A stretch of 64,000 nucleotides of DNA from UBA1433 sp964581565 (GTDB taxonomy: Bacteria; Bacillota; Clostridia; Eubacteriales; UBA1433), in NCBI GenBank assembly GCA_964581565.1, contig CAZOOZ010000012.1, positions 3,634-67,633 on the forward strand, in the 5' to 3' direction. Within the stretch, counting starts at the first letter, position 1; every line of letters begins with the position of its first letter. A program made the translations under genes and the position numbers. The notes below the pieces were generated by a model, which made no database searches, was not told where the DNA came from, and saw only the letters and a program-made list of their open reading frames with translations. Positions 1-9,200 of this stretch are shown here, piece after piece.

Positions 1-464
1 TGCGCGTCGGCGTTTATGGCGATGACATTGAGGATCACCATGAGCACTGTGCCGAATGCAACAGAGAACGCGGCTGTTTTCATGCGTTCTTCGAGTGCGG
101 AGGTGTACCTGAAAAACCAGCCCCAGGAAGCATTCCACAACCCTGCGAAGAATGCAGCAATTATAAGGGCCACCATCCATAAATAGGAAGCGGGAAAGAA
201 AAAGACGGAGCTGCAACATAAGCATACTGCCGCGCAAAGAAGCATGAGCTGTTTGGCCGAGGCCATATTTTTTGCGATATATCTGCATATAAACAAACCA
301 ACGGCATGAGCGAAAATCGCAGCCATGATGAAAAGCCTGCTTTCGATATGGGAACCATAGAGCAAAGAATACAGTATGGCGCCCTCGTATACGAACGAGA
401 GAAGCCATGCGCTAAAAAACATAAAAGCAATGATGCTCAAGATGCGACTGTTTATTTTTTTCAT
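1..464 (-). CDS. Multi-pass membrane protein, N-terminal part (runs off window)
   Basis: The frame is open from an ATG at 464 to the window edge, giving about 154 residues of an incomplete protein. It has about five hydrophobic helices separated by short polar loops, as in the first half of a major-facilitator-type protein. An in-frame ATG at 473 sits directly on the AGGA-like ribosome site, so 464, nine bases further on, is the better start. The shape could fit the MFS-LuxR fusion regulators of anaerobic Firmicutes and Actinobacteria or a plain transporter; the C-terminus that would decide lies outside. No substrate can be inferred. Confidence 0.7.
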   Translation of the reverse strand, partial: MKKINSRILSIIAFMFFSAWLLSFVYEGAILYSLLYGSHIESRLFIMAAIFAHAVGLFICRYIAKNMASAKQLMLLCAAVCLCCSSVFFFPASYLWMVALIIAAFFAGLWNASWGWFFRYTSALEERMKTAAFSVAFGTVLMVILNVIAINADA

Positions 465-811
465 AATCTTCATCCTATCTGCTTCATTAATATTTAGTGA
501 TTTGTCTATTCTATTTTATTATCTATTTTAGCGTCGGTATCAACTTGAGTGGTTAAGCAATAAATTATAGCTGTATAGATACAGATTTATTTAATACAGG
601 TTATTATTTTATTGAAAATGATATGAAAATATTTTTTCCTACAGAATAACTCAAAATAGTATTTATTACAATACTATATTTATATATATTTTTGAAATAA
701 AAAATATATGAAGATGAAGAAGAATATATTGGTGCGGGAGCAGATGCCGCATATGTGCATGCAAGATAGGATAAATAGATTTTTTAAAATATACTTTTAA
801 TATCGTCGCGT
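465..811. other. AT-rich intergenic stretch
   Basis: This is the upstream side of the truncated membrane-protein gene and the first part of a 920-base gene-free region. It is very AT-rich and I see no convincing reading frame, repeat or terminator in it. The structured elements start at about 812. Confidence 0.5.
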
Positions 812-942
812 TAAGGAAGAGGGCGAATATACACACTTTTTTATAAAAAAATAATGGCCGTCTATATAACAGTAATGAGAATTAAGCAAAAACATCATAT
901 TACATAAGCGGCAATCAACAGTGTGATTTTCCCCTCTCCTTA
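812..942. ncRNA. Candidate structured RNA, copy 1 of 3
   Basis: A closing stem pairs 812-823 (TAAGGAAGAGGG) with 932-942, with one bulged base, and ACAC at 831-834 pairs with GTGT at 921-924. Inside is a hairpin whose loop, AGAATTAAGCAAAAA after TAATG, is nearly the same as in copies 2 and 3. The sequence after the closing stem, AGACGGGA, is also shared with copy 2. The stems differ in sequence between copies but keep pairing, which suggests RNA structure. Transcribed strand, ligand and function are unknown, and I could not match it to a known riboswitch. Confidence 0.45.
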
Positions 943-1079
943 GACGGGATATGGATATTATATATCATAAATGGTAATAGAGCAATAACTTTTTGAAATC
1001 AGTGTGCAATTATAATATCATATCAGGCGTATATATGAATATATATATACTATATATAAGGACAAGTATGAGATATTGG

Positions 1080-1228
1080 GAAAGAAGAAGAAAACAGTCT
1101 TCATAATCCCGCGATTATGAAGAAAAATAATGCTGAATAAAGAACCATAATGAGAACTAAGCGAAGACATTACGCCACTTAAATCAGCAAATGAATCAAA
1201 TACATTTTTTTCTCCTTCTTTCAGACGG
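1080..1228. ncRNA. Candidate structured RNA, copy 2 of 3
   Basis: The closing stem pairs 1080-1094 (GAAAGAAGAAGAAAA) with 1208-1222, 14 of 15 positions paired. A second perfect 10-bp hairpin is CTTCATAATC (1099-1108) with GATTATGAAG (1113-1122). The conserved core has GCTGA (1132-1136) pairing with TCAGC (1184-1188), and TAATG (1148-1152) pairing with CATTA (1168-1172) around the loop AGAACTAAGCGAAGA. AGACGGGA follows the closing stem as in copy 1. An 82-codon frame on the minus strand covers the same DNA, but the RNA pairing explains the conservation better. Confidence 0.45.
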
Positions 1229-1387
1229 GACAGCTTTAGTATAATGTATACATTTGCAAAATGCAAACTACGGAAAATGACATATTGTATTTAGCACGAT
1301 GCACATTAGCTTATTTTGATAAAAAATATTTACTATAAAGAAACGAAATAACAAAAAAAATATGAAAAGTGTTGATAAAAAGAAACT

Positions 1388-1618
1388 ATGAATAATTTTT
1401 TATTATTTATTATTTTATTGATTCTAATTGCTGTGATGGTGGTGCTTATTTTTCTTATTTTATCTGGCGATACAGAAAAAAAAGCTAATAACAGAAAAGA
1501 TGATAAGCCTCCGTTTACAAAGACTGAGAGAGACTTGATAGAAAAATTCTATAATACATTTTCCGAAAAAGAGATCGCAAAACTTAAAGCGCTTGATGTG
1601 AAGTTAAAGAAAGAATAA
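1388..1618 (+). CDS. Small single-pass membrane protein (paralogue 1 of 3)
   Basis: A 76-residue protein: one hydrophobic helix at about residues 4-26 ending in the motif FLILSGDT, a short charged linker, then an amphipathic C-terminus (residues about 44-76) of the form ERDLIEKFYNTFSEKEI. The same plan is seen in the proteins at 40879-41157 and 41264-41557, so this is a family and not a chance frame. It sits between candidate RNA copies 2 and 3. The ribosome site is weak (AAAAAGAAA). I do not recognise the family. The C-terminal half looks like a cytosolic interaction helix pair, which is inference. Confidence 0.65.
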   Translation: MNNFLLFIILLILIAVMVVLIFLILSGDTEKKANNRKDDKPPFTKTERDLIEKFYNTFSEKEIAKLKALDVKLKKE

Positions 1619-1620
1619 AA

Positions 1621-1741
1621 AAGTGTGCATGAAATAATGGAAGCTGACGAATGATACATAATGAGAATTAAGAAGAACATTATGTAGCATCATCAGCGGT
1701 TCACAGATAGTGAGTATACCTCACCGAGCCTTCAAGTGGCT
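1621..1741. ncRNA. Candidate structured RNA, copy 3 of 3
   Basis: The core hairpin has GCTGA (1643-1647) with TCAGC (1693-1697), and CATAATG (1657-1663) with CATTATG (1678-1684) around the loop AGAATTAAGAAGAA. Downstream lie GTGAG/CTCAC (1710-1714 with 1720-1724) and GCCTTCAAGTGGC. The stretch after the core, AGCGG..CA..AGTG.G, resembles copy 1. A possible outer stem would reach into the 3' end of the preceding gene (about 1590-1604). It directly follows the small membrane-protein gene. Confidence 0.42.
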
Positions 1742-2001
1742 ATGATTTATTATAGTGGAATGTTTGTTGGAATGCAAATCGAGAAGAGTGTGTTTTTGTT
1801 TGTATAATCATACAAAAACTTATTTGAAAGTATATTTTGTTTAATATAGAGAAACTTTATTTGGATAATAATACCAAAATGTCAAAAAATCCATACATTT
1901 TGTAGAATTTTGTAAAAATTTTGTTTTTTATAGAAATAAATTTGTCCATATTCATGAACAAAATCTAAAACTGTAAATTTATGCATCAAAAAATTTTACA
2001 C

Positions 2002-2099
2002 AAAAAAATTTAACGATGTAGAAAGATGCGGAGGATAATCGCATATTTAGCAAGGTGTGTTGTCGTCATGCTGAATTGTTCTTAATCGTTAAATTTTTT
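2002..2099. ncRNA. Large stem with two inner hairpins (possible RNA or terminator)
   Basis: Perfect 15-bp arms, AAAAAATTTAACGAT (2003-2017) and its complement (2085-2099), enclose 67 bases. Inside are ATGCG/CGCAT (about 2026-2043) and AGCA/TGCT (about 2049-2072), so a three-way junction is possible. The right arm ends in six T, so on the plus strand it could end the transcript of the small-protein/RNA region. Function is inferred from shape only. The rest of 1742-2461 is AT-rich, with no gene seen. Confidence 0.4.
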
Positions 2100-2310
2100 A
2101 AAAAAGTTATAAAGGAAATGTGTTACCGATGCAACTATATCACATTAATTGTATTTTTTCAATATACAACATAAAAAATTATTGTATTATTTTGTCGATT
2201 TTTTAATTATTTTTAAAATTTGTACAAATCAACAATTATTTTTTAGCAAAAAGATAAAAAAACGTCCTTTAATTAGTCTACTAATAAAATGAATAAACCG
2301 GTACAAATAT

Positions 2311-2393
2311 ATAACGGTGAGAATACAAAGGCTCCGATTCGGCAAGGCGTGCAAAGGCTGCGAATATGAGATGCGATGTATTTCACCGTTTAT
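2311..2393. repeat. 83-bp imperfect inverted repeat downstream of the oxidoreductase operon
   Basis: ATAACGGTGAGAATAC (2311-2326) pairs with GTATTTCACCGTTTAT (2378-2393) apart from single bulges. The interior holds two direct copies of CAAAGGCT (2326-2333 and 2351-2358). It lies in the 3' region of the minus-strand operon that ends at 2462 and might form an RNA end structure. There is no T-run, so it is not a simple intrinsic terminator. Confidence 0.35.
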
Positions 2394-2461
2394 ACTATAA
2401 AAATAGAAAATTGTTAAAAGTATTTTTTATATATTGAAAACCTGAAATGCTGTACAAAAAT

Positions 2462-2998
2462 TTATTGTTTTACCGCATTGTATCCCTCATAAAAAGCTTT
2501 CATGTTTAATTCAAGCATTTCAGGCTTTTTACCCAAGGTTTTTGTGATGATTTTTTTGATTGCGTCAACTTCTACAGCTTGGCTCACGGCGATATAAGCT
2601 CCGAGCATGACAATATTTGCAACTTTACTGTTGCCGAGCTTGTCTGCTATGTCATTGGCAGGCACATAATATGCTTTGATTGCATCGTTTTGCACTTTTG
2701 AATCCACAAGGCTGCTGTTGATGATTACGCTGCCGCCTTTTTCCACTTGCTCAATAAATTTATGATAACTAGGCTCATTCATTGCGATAAAAGTTGTAAA
2801 AGAGTCACACATGGGTGAGCCGATTTCTTCGTCGGAGATAATAACTGTGCAGTTGGCTGTGCCGCCACGCATTTCGGCGCCATATGCCGGATAAAACATG
2901 GTTTCTTTTCCGGAATCACTTGCCGCATAGCCCAGCATTTTACCGATGAGCATAATGCCCTGACCGCCGAATCCTGCTATTAATAATGATTTTTCCAT
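2462..2998 (-). CDS. korC: 2-oxoacid:ferredoxin oxidoreductase, gamma subunit
   Basis: The protein has 178 residues, the usual length of the stand-alone gamma subunit of four-subunit 2-oxoacid oxidoreductases. The N-terminal GFGGQGI motif (residues 9-15) and the following Met-rich helix are diagnostic. With the other three subunits it converts a 2-oxoacid plus CoA to acyl-CoA and CO2 while reducing ferredoxin in the cytoplasm. It is last in a minus-strand operon delta-alpha-beta-gamma, 16 bases after the beta subunit, with an AGGAGG site. Substrate (2-oxoglutarate or branched-chain 2-oxoacids) cannot be settled from sequence alone. Confidence 0.9.
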   Translation of the reverse strand: MEKSLLIAGFGGQGIMLIGKMLGYAASDSGKETMFYPAYGAEMRGGTANCTVIISDEEIGSPMCDSFTTFIAMNEPSYHKFIEQVEKGGSVIINSSLVDSKVQNDAIKAYYVPANDIADKLGNSKVANIVMLGAYIAVSQAVEVDAIKKIITKTLGKKPEMLELNMKAFYEGYNAVKQ

Positions 2999-3014
2999 TT
3001 ATACTGCCTCCTGT

Positions 3015-3761
3015 TTATTCCACTGTTTTAAATTCGCCGAGCGGGAATGTTTTTAGTACGATCTCTTGTATATGTTTCATTGCCTGTATAGGTGTCATTT
3101 TCCAGTTTGTTGGACATGGAGATAATATTTCTACAAATGTGTACCCGGCGCCTATGCTCTGAAGCTCAAATGCTTTCATAATGGCTCGGCGTGCCTTGAG
3201 TACATTTTTTGCGTCATGCAGCGATACACGTGCAACATATTTCGGAGCCTTCAGAGTGGCGAGCATTTCCGCAACCTGAATCGGTGCGCCATGCTCTTCC
3301 AAGCTTCTGCCATGAGGTGTTGTGGTTGATTTTTGGTTGATCAGTGTTGTGGGAGCCATTTGCCCGCCGGTCATACCGAAGTTACAGTTGTTGATAAAAA
3401 TAACCGTGATGTTTTCGCCGCGGTTTGCGGAATGGATTGTCTCAGCCATACCAATAGATGCCAAATCACCATCACCCTGATAGGCAAATACTAAATTCTT
3501 ATCTTTAAGACACCGTTTAATGGCGGTTGCAGTTGCGCTTGCTCTACCATGTGCGCAGGCAATGGAGTTACAGTTAAACCAGCCGGTTGCCGTATTCAGT
3601 GTACCGCAACCGACAGGGGATACCAGAATGCTTTCTCCTTCCAATTTATAGGTATCCAGTGCTTCGGCAATCATTTTATGTACGGTGCCGTGACCGCATC
3701 CGGGACACCAGCCGTTTGAAAAATCGGGAAGTAGTTTTGGTTTTGCGTATATTTTTTCCAT
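3015..3761 (-). CDS. korB: 2-oxoacid:ferredoxin oxidoreductase, beta (TPP-binding) subunit
   Basis: The protein has 248 residues, typical for the beta subunit. It shows the CPGCGHGT cysteine motif near residue 20, which binds the proximal iron-sulphur cluster, and the thiamine-diphosphate motif GDGDLASIG followed by NNCNFGMTGGQ. It carries out decarboxylation of the 2-oxoacid on TPP and passes electrons to the ferredoxin subunit. It lies 14 bases after the alpha subunit in the same operon, with a clear AAGGAG site. Confidence 0.92.
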   Translation of the reverse strand: MEKIYAKPKLLPDFSNGWCPGCGHGTVHKMIAEALDTYKLEGESILVSPVGCGTLNTATGWFNCNSIACAHGRASATATAIKRCLKDKNLVFAYQGDGDLASIGMAETIHSANRGENITVIFINNCNFGMTGGQMAPTTLINQKSTTTPHGRSLEEHGAPIQVAEMLATLKAPKYVARVSLHDAKNVLKARRAIMKAFELQSIGAGYTFVEILSPCPTNWKMTPIQAMKHIQEIVLKTFPLGEFKTVE

Positions 3762-3775
3762 ATGGGTGTGCTCCT

Positions 3776-4840
3776 TTACTTTAGTCTTTCTTTTACTGCG
3801 TTAATGATATCTTTTGTACTCATGACAATGCCGCCTGAAGAGAGCTGGTTATAAATAGGCGTTCTTTTTCGCACTACATAATCTACATCCAAATACATCT
3901 GAGCCGGAATACTCATTTCCGCGTTAAGAATAAATTTGATTTTACTGTAATCTAATTTTTCAAATGCATTTATAGGGAATGGGTAAACGGTAATGGGACG
4001 AATCATACCTGCTTTGATACCTTCTTTACGCAGGCTTTTGATTGCTGATTTCGCAATTCTTGCCGTGGTGCCATAGGCCGTGATGACGATCTGAGCATCA
4101 TCGAGCATATATTCTTCCCATTGCTGTTCATTTTTTTCCCATTCTTCATATTTAGCAGCCATCTTTCTATTTGCATTTTCCATATCACTTACGGCTGCGT
4201 GATAGGTTTGTATCACCCGTGCCTTATCTTCTCTGTCTCTGATGGTGAGGCTGTAATCATCTCTGCTTGGCAATGTGTCTAAATCTCTCATTGGTGGGAA
4301 CTGTATGGCTTCCATCATGTTGCCTAGCGCGCCGTCTGCCAGCACGATAACAGGATTGCGATATATATCGGCAATATCAAATGCTTCATACACCATATCC
4401 ACAGCTTCCTGCACGTTGCTTGGGGCAAAAACAAAACATCGTATTCCGCCCGGGCCGGGACTTTTGGTTGCAAACAGATAATCCTGCTGTGCGGGTAAAA
4501 TTTGGCCGATTGCGGGGCCGCCGCGCACGACATCTATAATAACCGCGGGAATTTCTGCGCCGGCAAGATAGGTGATCCCTTCCGTTTTAAGTGCAAGACC
4601 TGGGCCAGAAGAAGAGGTCATGCTGCGAATACCTGCCGCGCTGACACCGTAAACCATGTAAATAGATGCGATTTCACTTTCACCTTGAATAAATTCTCCG
4701 CCTACTTCAGGCAGTCTTGCGGAAAGATATTCGGGAATTTCATTTTGCGGGGTGATCGGATAACCGGCAAAAAACCTGCATCCTGCTCTTACAGCTGCTT
4801 CAGCCATTGCCTCGGTTCCTTTTACAAATTGTCTGCTCAT
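3776..4840 (-). CDS. korA: 2-oxoacid:ferredoxin oxidoreductase, alpha subunit (VorB/KorA type)
   Basis: The protein has 354 residues from the ATG at 4840, which sits behind GGAGG. A longer frame up to 4924 would overlap the ferredoxin gene and has no homology-like sequence before MSRQFVKGTEA. It contains the pyrimidine-binding domain (GYPITPQNEIPEYLS; SSSGPGLALKTEG) and the C-terminal transketolase-like domain. It pairs with the beta subunit to form the TPP site. Architecture and length match 3-methyl-2-oxobutanoate (VorB) and 2-oxoglutarate (KorA) enzymes, so the substrate is open. Confidence 0.9.
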   Translation of the reverse strand: MSRQFVKGTEAMAEAAVRAGCRFFAGYPITPQNEIPEYLSARLPEVGGEFIQGESEIASIYMVYGVSAAGIRSMTSSSGPGLALKTEGITYLAGAEIPAVIIDVVRGGPAIGQILPAQQDYLFATKSPGPGGIRCFVFAPSNVQEAVDMVYEAFDIADIYRNPVIVLADGALGNMMEAIQFPPMRDLDTLPSRDDYSLTIRDREDKARVIQTYHAAVSDMENANRKMAAKYEEWEKNEQQWEEYMLDDAQIVITAYGTTARIAKSAIKSLRKEGIKAGMIRPITVYPFPINAFEKLDYSKIKFILNAEMSIPAQMYLDVDYVVRKRTPIYNQLSSGGIVMSTKDIINAVKERLK

Positions 4841-4850
4841 TTTTTTCCTC

Positions 4851-5054
4851 CTACTTATAGACTTCAATTGCTGCATCAGGGCATACAACAGCGCAAAGCT
4901 TGCAACCTGTGCATTGTTCTTCATTGATTTGTTTGACTATTTTATAGCCTTTGGAATTCGTGATATCCCCAATGATGAGAATATGTTTGGGGCATTGCGT
5001 TGTGCAGATCTCACAACCTTTGCACAGCTCTTTTAATACTTCGATTTTAGGCAT
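4851..5054 (-). CDS. korD: 2-oxoacid oxidoreductase delta subunit, 2x[4Fe-4S] ferredoxin
   Basis: A 67-residue protein with two cysteine sets, CKGCEICTTQCP and CTGCKLCAVVCP, the classical bacterial 2[4Fe-4S] ferredoxin pattern. As first gene of the operon it is the small electron-transfer subunit that takes electrons from the beta subunit. The gene ends 10 bases before the alpha-subunit start. The promoter must lie in 5055-5330, shared with the divergent GntR gene. Confidence 0.92.
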   Translation of the reverse strand: MPKIEVLKELCKGCEICTTQCPKHILIIGDITNSKGYKIVKQINEEQCTGCKLCAVVCPDAAIEVYK

Positions 5055-5172
5055 AAGGCTTCTCCTTCGGTAAATATAATTCGTTGTTATGATATTTATT
5101 TAACGTTCATAGTATCTCATGAAGCCCTCGAAAGCTTCAACTTAGCAACATTTTGAAATATTTGTGCCAAAA

Positions 5173-5192
5173 CGGTATTTTTTTTAATACCG
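5173..5192. promoter_or_regulatory. Palindrome between the oxidoreductase operon and the GntR gene
   Basis: CGGTATT (5173-5179) and AATACCG (5186-5192) are perfect arms around TTTTTT. GTAT..ATAC half sites are common in GntR-family operators, and its place in the divergent intergenic region suits autoregulation plus control of korDABC. A weak terminator-like role is the alternative. Confidence 0.4.
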
Positions 5193-5330
5193 CTATAGAG
5201 GTAAATATAAAAAAAGTTTGCCGACAGATGGAGGAAACAAACAGGTAAGTGATAAAAATATATACAATTTTTTAAAAATAATTGTATAATAGGTTTTGAA
5301 TTGAGGCATTAAGTCAAAATGAGGAATGAT

Positions 5331-6059
5331 ATGAATAAAGAACAAATGCAGATGTATTTGAATGCGAATCCTTTTGAGCAATTAAGCAAAATTGTCTATA
5401 CCATATTATTTGATGAGATCACATCACTTCGTATAAAGCCGGGTACAAAGCTAAACGCAACGCAAATCGCGGCCGATTTAGACATCAGCCGTACGCCTGT
5501 GACAGATGCGCTTCGCATGCTTTCCGAAATCGGTTTTGTGGAAATCTATGAGAATAAAAACGGATATTATGTTTCTTTTTTGAATCGTCATGATATTATG
5601 AAACTTTATTCTGTACGCACAGTCATTGAAGGAAAGGCGGCATTTTTGTGTGCACAGAAAGGCGATTGCCCGAATATCGATGAAATGGAGAGGCTGGCGG
5701 GTGAATATCAGGATTCATTTGAAATCAAAAAATATGAGGTCATAAAATCAACAGATATCCCGTTTCATCAATTGATCATGAAATCATGCGGAAACGAGTA
5801 TTTGCAGCAATGCTACAAATTACTTGAAAAACAGCTACAACGATATCAATGGTTTAGTATTAAATTTGTTCAGCAAGATAAAAATAACCCAATCACTCCA
5901 GAATTAATTCCCCAGCACAGCACAATTGTAAATGCGATCAAGCTGCATATTCCCGAGCTTGCACAAAAAGCAATGGAAAACCATGTTCAATCGTGTTTAA
6001 ATCATACCAGATATTTCACGGATAAATTAGATCCTTTTATGCAAACCTTAAATTCGTAA
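5331..6059 (+). CDS. GntR-family transcriptional regulator, FCD domain
   Basis: About 242 residues. An N-terminal winged helix (IAADLDISRTPVTDALRMLS, about residues 45-64) is the GntR DNA-binding motif, and the all-helical C-terminus fits the FCD effector domain with its metal or carboxylate pocket. ATG 5331 is chosen because GAGGA lies six bases upstream; an in-frame ATG at 5319 is possible. FCD regulators usually sense organic acids, which fits control of the divergent 2-oxoacid oxidoreductase operon. The effector is unknown. Confidence 0.88.
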   Translation: MNKEQMQMYLNANPFEQLSKIVYTILFDEITSLRIKPGTKLNATQIAADLDISRTPVTDALRMLSEIGFVEIYENKNGYYVSFLNRHDIMKLYSVRTVIEGKAAFLCAQKGDCPNIDEMERLAGEYQDSFEIKKYEVIKSTDIPFHQLIMKSCGNEYLQQCYKLLEKQLQRYQWFSIKFVQQDKNNPITPELIPQHSTIVNAIKLHIPELAQKAMENHVQSCLNHTRYFTDKLDPFMQTLNS

Positions 6060-6226
6060 AATTTTTTAATCGATCGTCTATTGCAAATTTTATAATCCTT
6101 TAATAAAAAATTTTTTAATAAGTGACAGTAAACATGACCGGAGCATGACTGTTTTGTAATATTATGTCGCTTATAATAGCGCATTTGTCATAAAATGCTA
6201 AAGATTATATTAAAGGAGTAAAGAAA

Positions 6227-9200
6227 ATGATAAAAAAATCAAACAGCAAAAAAATAATGGCAGTTCTACTTGTTTTTACCATTCTTCAAACTCTTTTGCC
6301 ATTCAATATAGCATTAGCGGAAGAAGTTCCTTTTCAGTTTTTTGCACAAGTCAGCCTCACGGACGGTGACGGTAATCCGTTTACCGGAACGGTTGAACAA
6401 AATGAGGAAGTGCAAATAAGATACGATTATTCCATTCCGGATGAATATACGGTTGACACGAGCAAAACTTATACACTCACCATTCCAAATGAAATAGAAA
6501 TCACAAGTGCTTTCAGCATAGATTTATATGATTATAATGAAGACCCCGCCGTTTTAATCGCTACGGTAAGTGTGGGTACGGATAATGTCATTTCTATTGA
6601 TTTTACAGATAATGTCAATAACAAGATGTATGATAGAACAGGCTGGTTTCAAATGGAGCTTTCTTTTGATGAGGAAGAAATAACAGACCAGACGGAAATT
6701 ACGTTTCCGTTAGGGGCCGGCGCGACCACGGTGATTCAAATTGCATTTGAGCCTGATGAGCAAACAGTGGATGTGGATTTGAATAAATCGGGCGAGTACG
6801 ATAAAGAAACAAATGAAATCACTTGGCAGATCACTGTCTCTCCGCAGACAGAGCCTGATGTGAGGCCGATCAGCGACCTTGTTGTGAACGATGCGATTCC
6901 GTCAAATCAGGAATATATTACGGGTTCTTTTGAAATCTTGCCGGCCGGTACGCTCGGTACTTTTGATTATGATGCGGCAGGCAACAGCATATCCTATTCA
7001 TTTACCAATGATGTCAATCTCTCGGAAGGCGAGCAATATACCATCACGTTTAAAACAAAAGCTGATACCAGTTTGTTTACTACAGAAGACGGGACTGTGC
7101 AGTATTCAAACCAGGCAAGCAGTACGTTTGACGAAGATGGGAGCTCGCTTTCCAATACCGCAACCGTAAGCACAAAAGTAGATTTTATCGAAAAAACAGG
7201 TGAATATCTGCCTGATACAAGACAAATAAAATGGACAATCACGATCAACAACAATTATCTTTCTATAGATAATGCCGTGATCTCGGATACAATTCAAAGC
7301 GGGCTCACGCTTGTGGAAGATTCAATCACGCTTGATGAGGCAAGTGTATCGATCGCGCCGAGCGGCCCTCTTACGTATGTGGGCACCACACTTGCGTATG
7401 CCTTTGAAGCGCAAATCAACGAACCGCATACACTTGTCTATCTGACGGATGTAACAGATCCCGATGCATATAATTCCAATACGAGCAAAATTTATTCTAA
7501 TTCCGCGACACTTACGGGGGACGGCGTGACTGCAACCGATGCTTCAAACGGGGTGGATGTGGGCGTGCCTACAAGTGTGATCAGTAAAAAAGGGCTTTCT
7601 TATGATTACACAACGCATGAGATTACATGGGAGATCACCGTGAACAGCAACGAAATCAATATCGAAGATCCTGTTGTTACGGATGATATTCCCGTCGGGC
7701 TCGAATATGTGGACGACTCTTTCATGGTAGACGGAAGCGCGCCTGATACAGGCAGCTTCAGCTATATACCGGCTGACAGCGGTGATACCACAAAATCCGG
7801 AAGCTTTACATATACATTTCCGTCTAATATATCCGATACGGTGAAGCTAACATTTAAAACAGTGGTGCTCAGCAACACGGTGTATGCTTCCAACGAGAAT
7901 ACAAAATTTACAAACAAGGCATCTTTATCGGGAAGCAATATCCCTTCATCTGACACCACGGCAGATTACACGGTGCACAGTCAGGTGCTCGATAAAACAA
8001 GCTTGAATTACAATTACAATACAAGAGAAATAACATGGCAAATTGTTGTCAATAACAATAACATGCCGATGGAAAATGTATATGTTGTGGACACGATCGG
8101 CGATTATCAAAGCTTTGTGGCAGGGTCTGTAACAATCAACGGCGCTCCTGCGATCATCGGTACGACAGAGGATATGCCAAACAGCTACTACTACGACGGG
8201 GTGAGCGGAACGCTCAGATATAATTTCCCTCAGGAAATCACGACACAGCAAGTCATTGAGTTTAAAACAAAAATAACGGATCTGTCGATTTTCGAAACAA
8301 CCGAAGATGTCGAGGTCTCAAACTCTGTTGAAATTACCGGAAGCGATGTTCCGCCCGGCATTACTTCGACAGCTACGCAGGATATAGCAAATACACTCAT
8401 AAGTAAAACCGGAGAGTATGAAACAGGCAAAGCGTATATCGATTGGACTGTTACCATTAATCAAAACAAACTCACGATTGCCGATGCAGTGCTTGAGGAT
8501 GTTCTTCAGGAAGGGCTGTCACTGGATGCACAATCTATTGAGCTGTGGAAGATAAACCTTCCGGATAACGGGGAAATTTCTCTTATCAATGCACAGCAAG
8601 TAGAAATCACATCGGATAATATCAGTTATGATATTGCGACAAATACATTCACATTCAGCTTTATTGAACCTATAAGCGATGTCTATGTCTTGAAATTCCG
8701 TACCGACATTGATGATGCCTACAGGGAAGCAACCTTTACAAATTCAATTCAGTTTACAGGAAGCGGTATTGATGAAGATTCCACAAGTTCTTCTATCCCC
8801 GTATCTTTCCTTGCGGGAAGCGGTGGGGCAGCGGGCACTGTACGAGGGAACCTTACAGTTGTGAAAGTGGATGCAGATAATACTCAGCAAACTCTCAGCG
8901 GCGCGCAGTTCGAGCTTTTGGATATATATGGCAATGTATTGGCCACATCTGAGATCACAGAGCAAGACGGAGAGGCGCTGTTCAGTTCGCTAAGGCTTGA
9001 TCGAACTTATTATATAAAAGAAATCACTGTGCCTGTTGGATATGTGCTTGATGAAAGCCTTCATGAAATAGGCAATTTAAGTGACGAGGCAGGATCAAGC
9101 CAAAATATCACATATACTTTTGAAAACGAAAAATCCAAGGGAACGATCCGAATCATAAAAACTTCGGAGGCGGGCATTTACCTCACGGGGGCGGAGTTTA

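Noticed and set aside
1018..1266. 82-codon frame on the minus strand with an AAGGAG-like site inside
   Set aside because: It lies over candidate RNA copy 2. The other two copies do not keep a full frame or start, and the pairing of the arms explains the conservation better.
6060..6226. Riboswitch upstream of the adhesin gene
   Set aside because: There is a hairpin (ACAGT...ACTGT near 6125-6152), but no class I or II c-di-GMP core, so control of the adhesin by c-di-GMP is not claimed.
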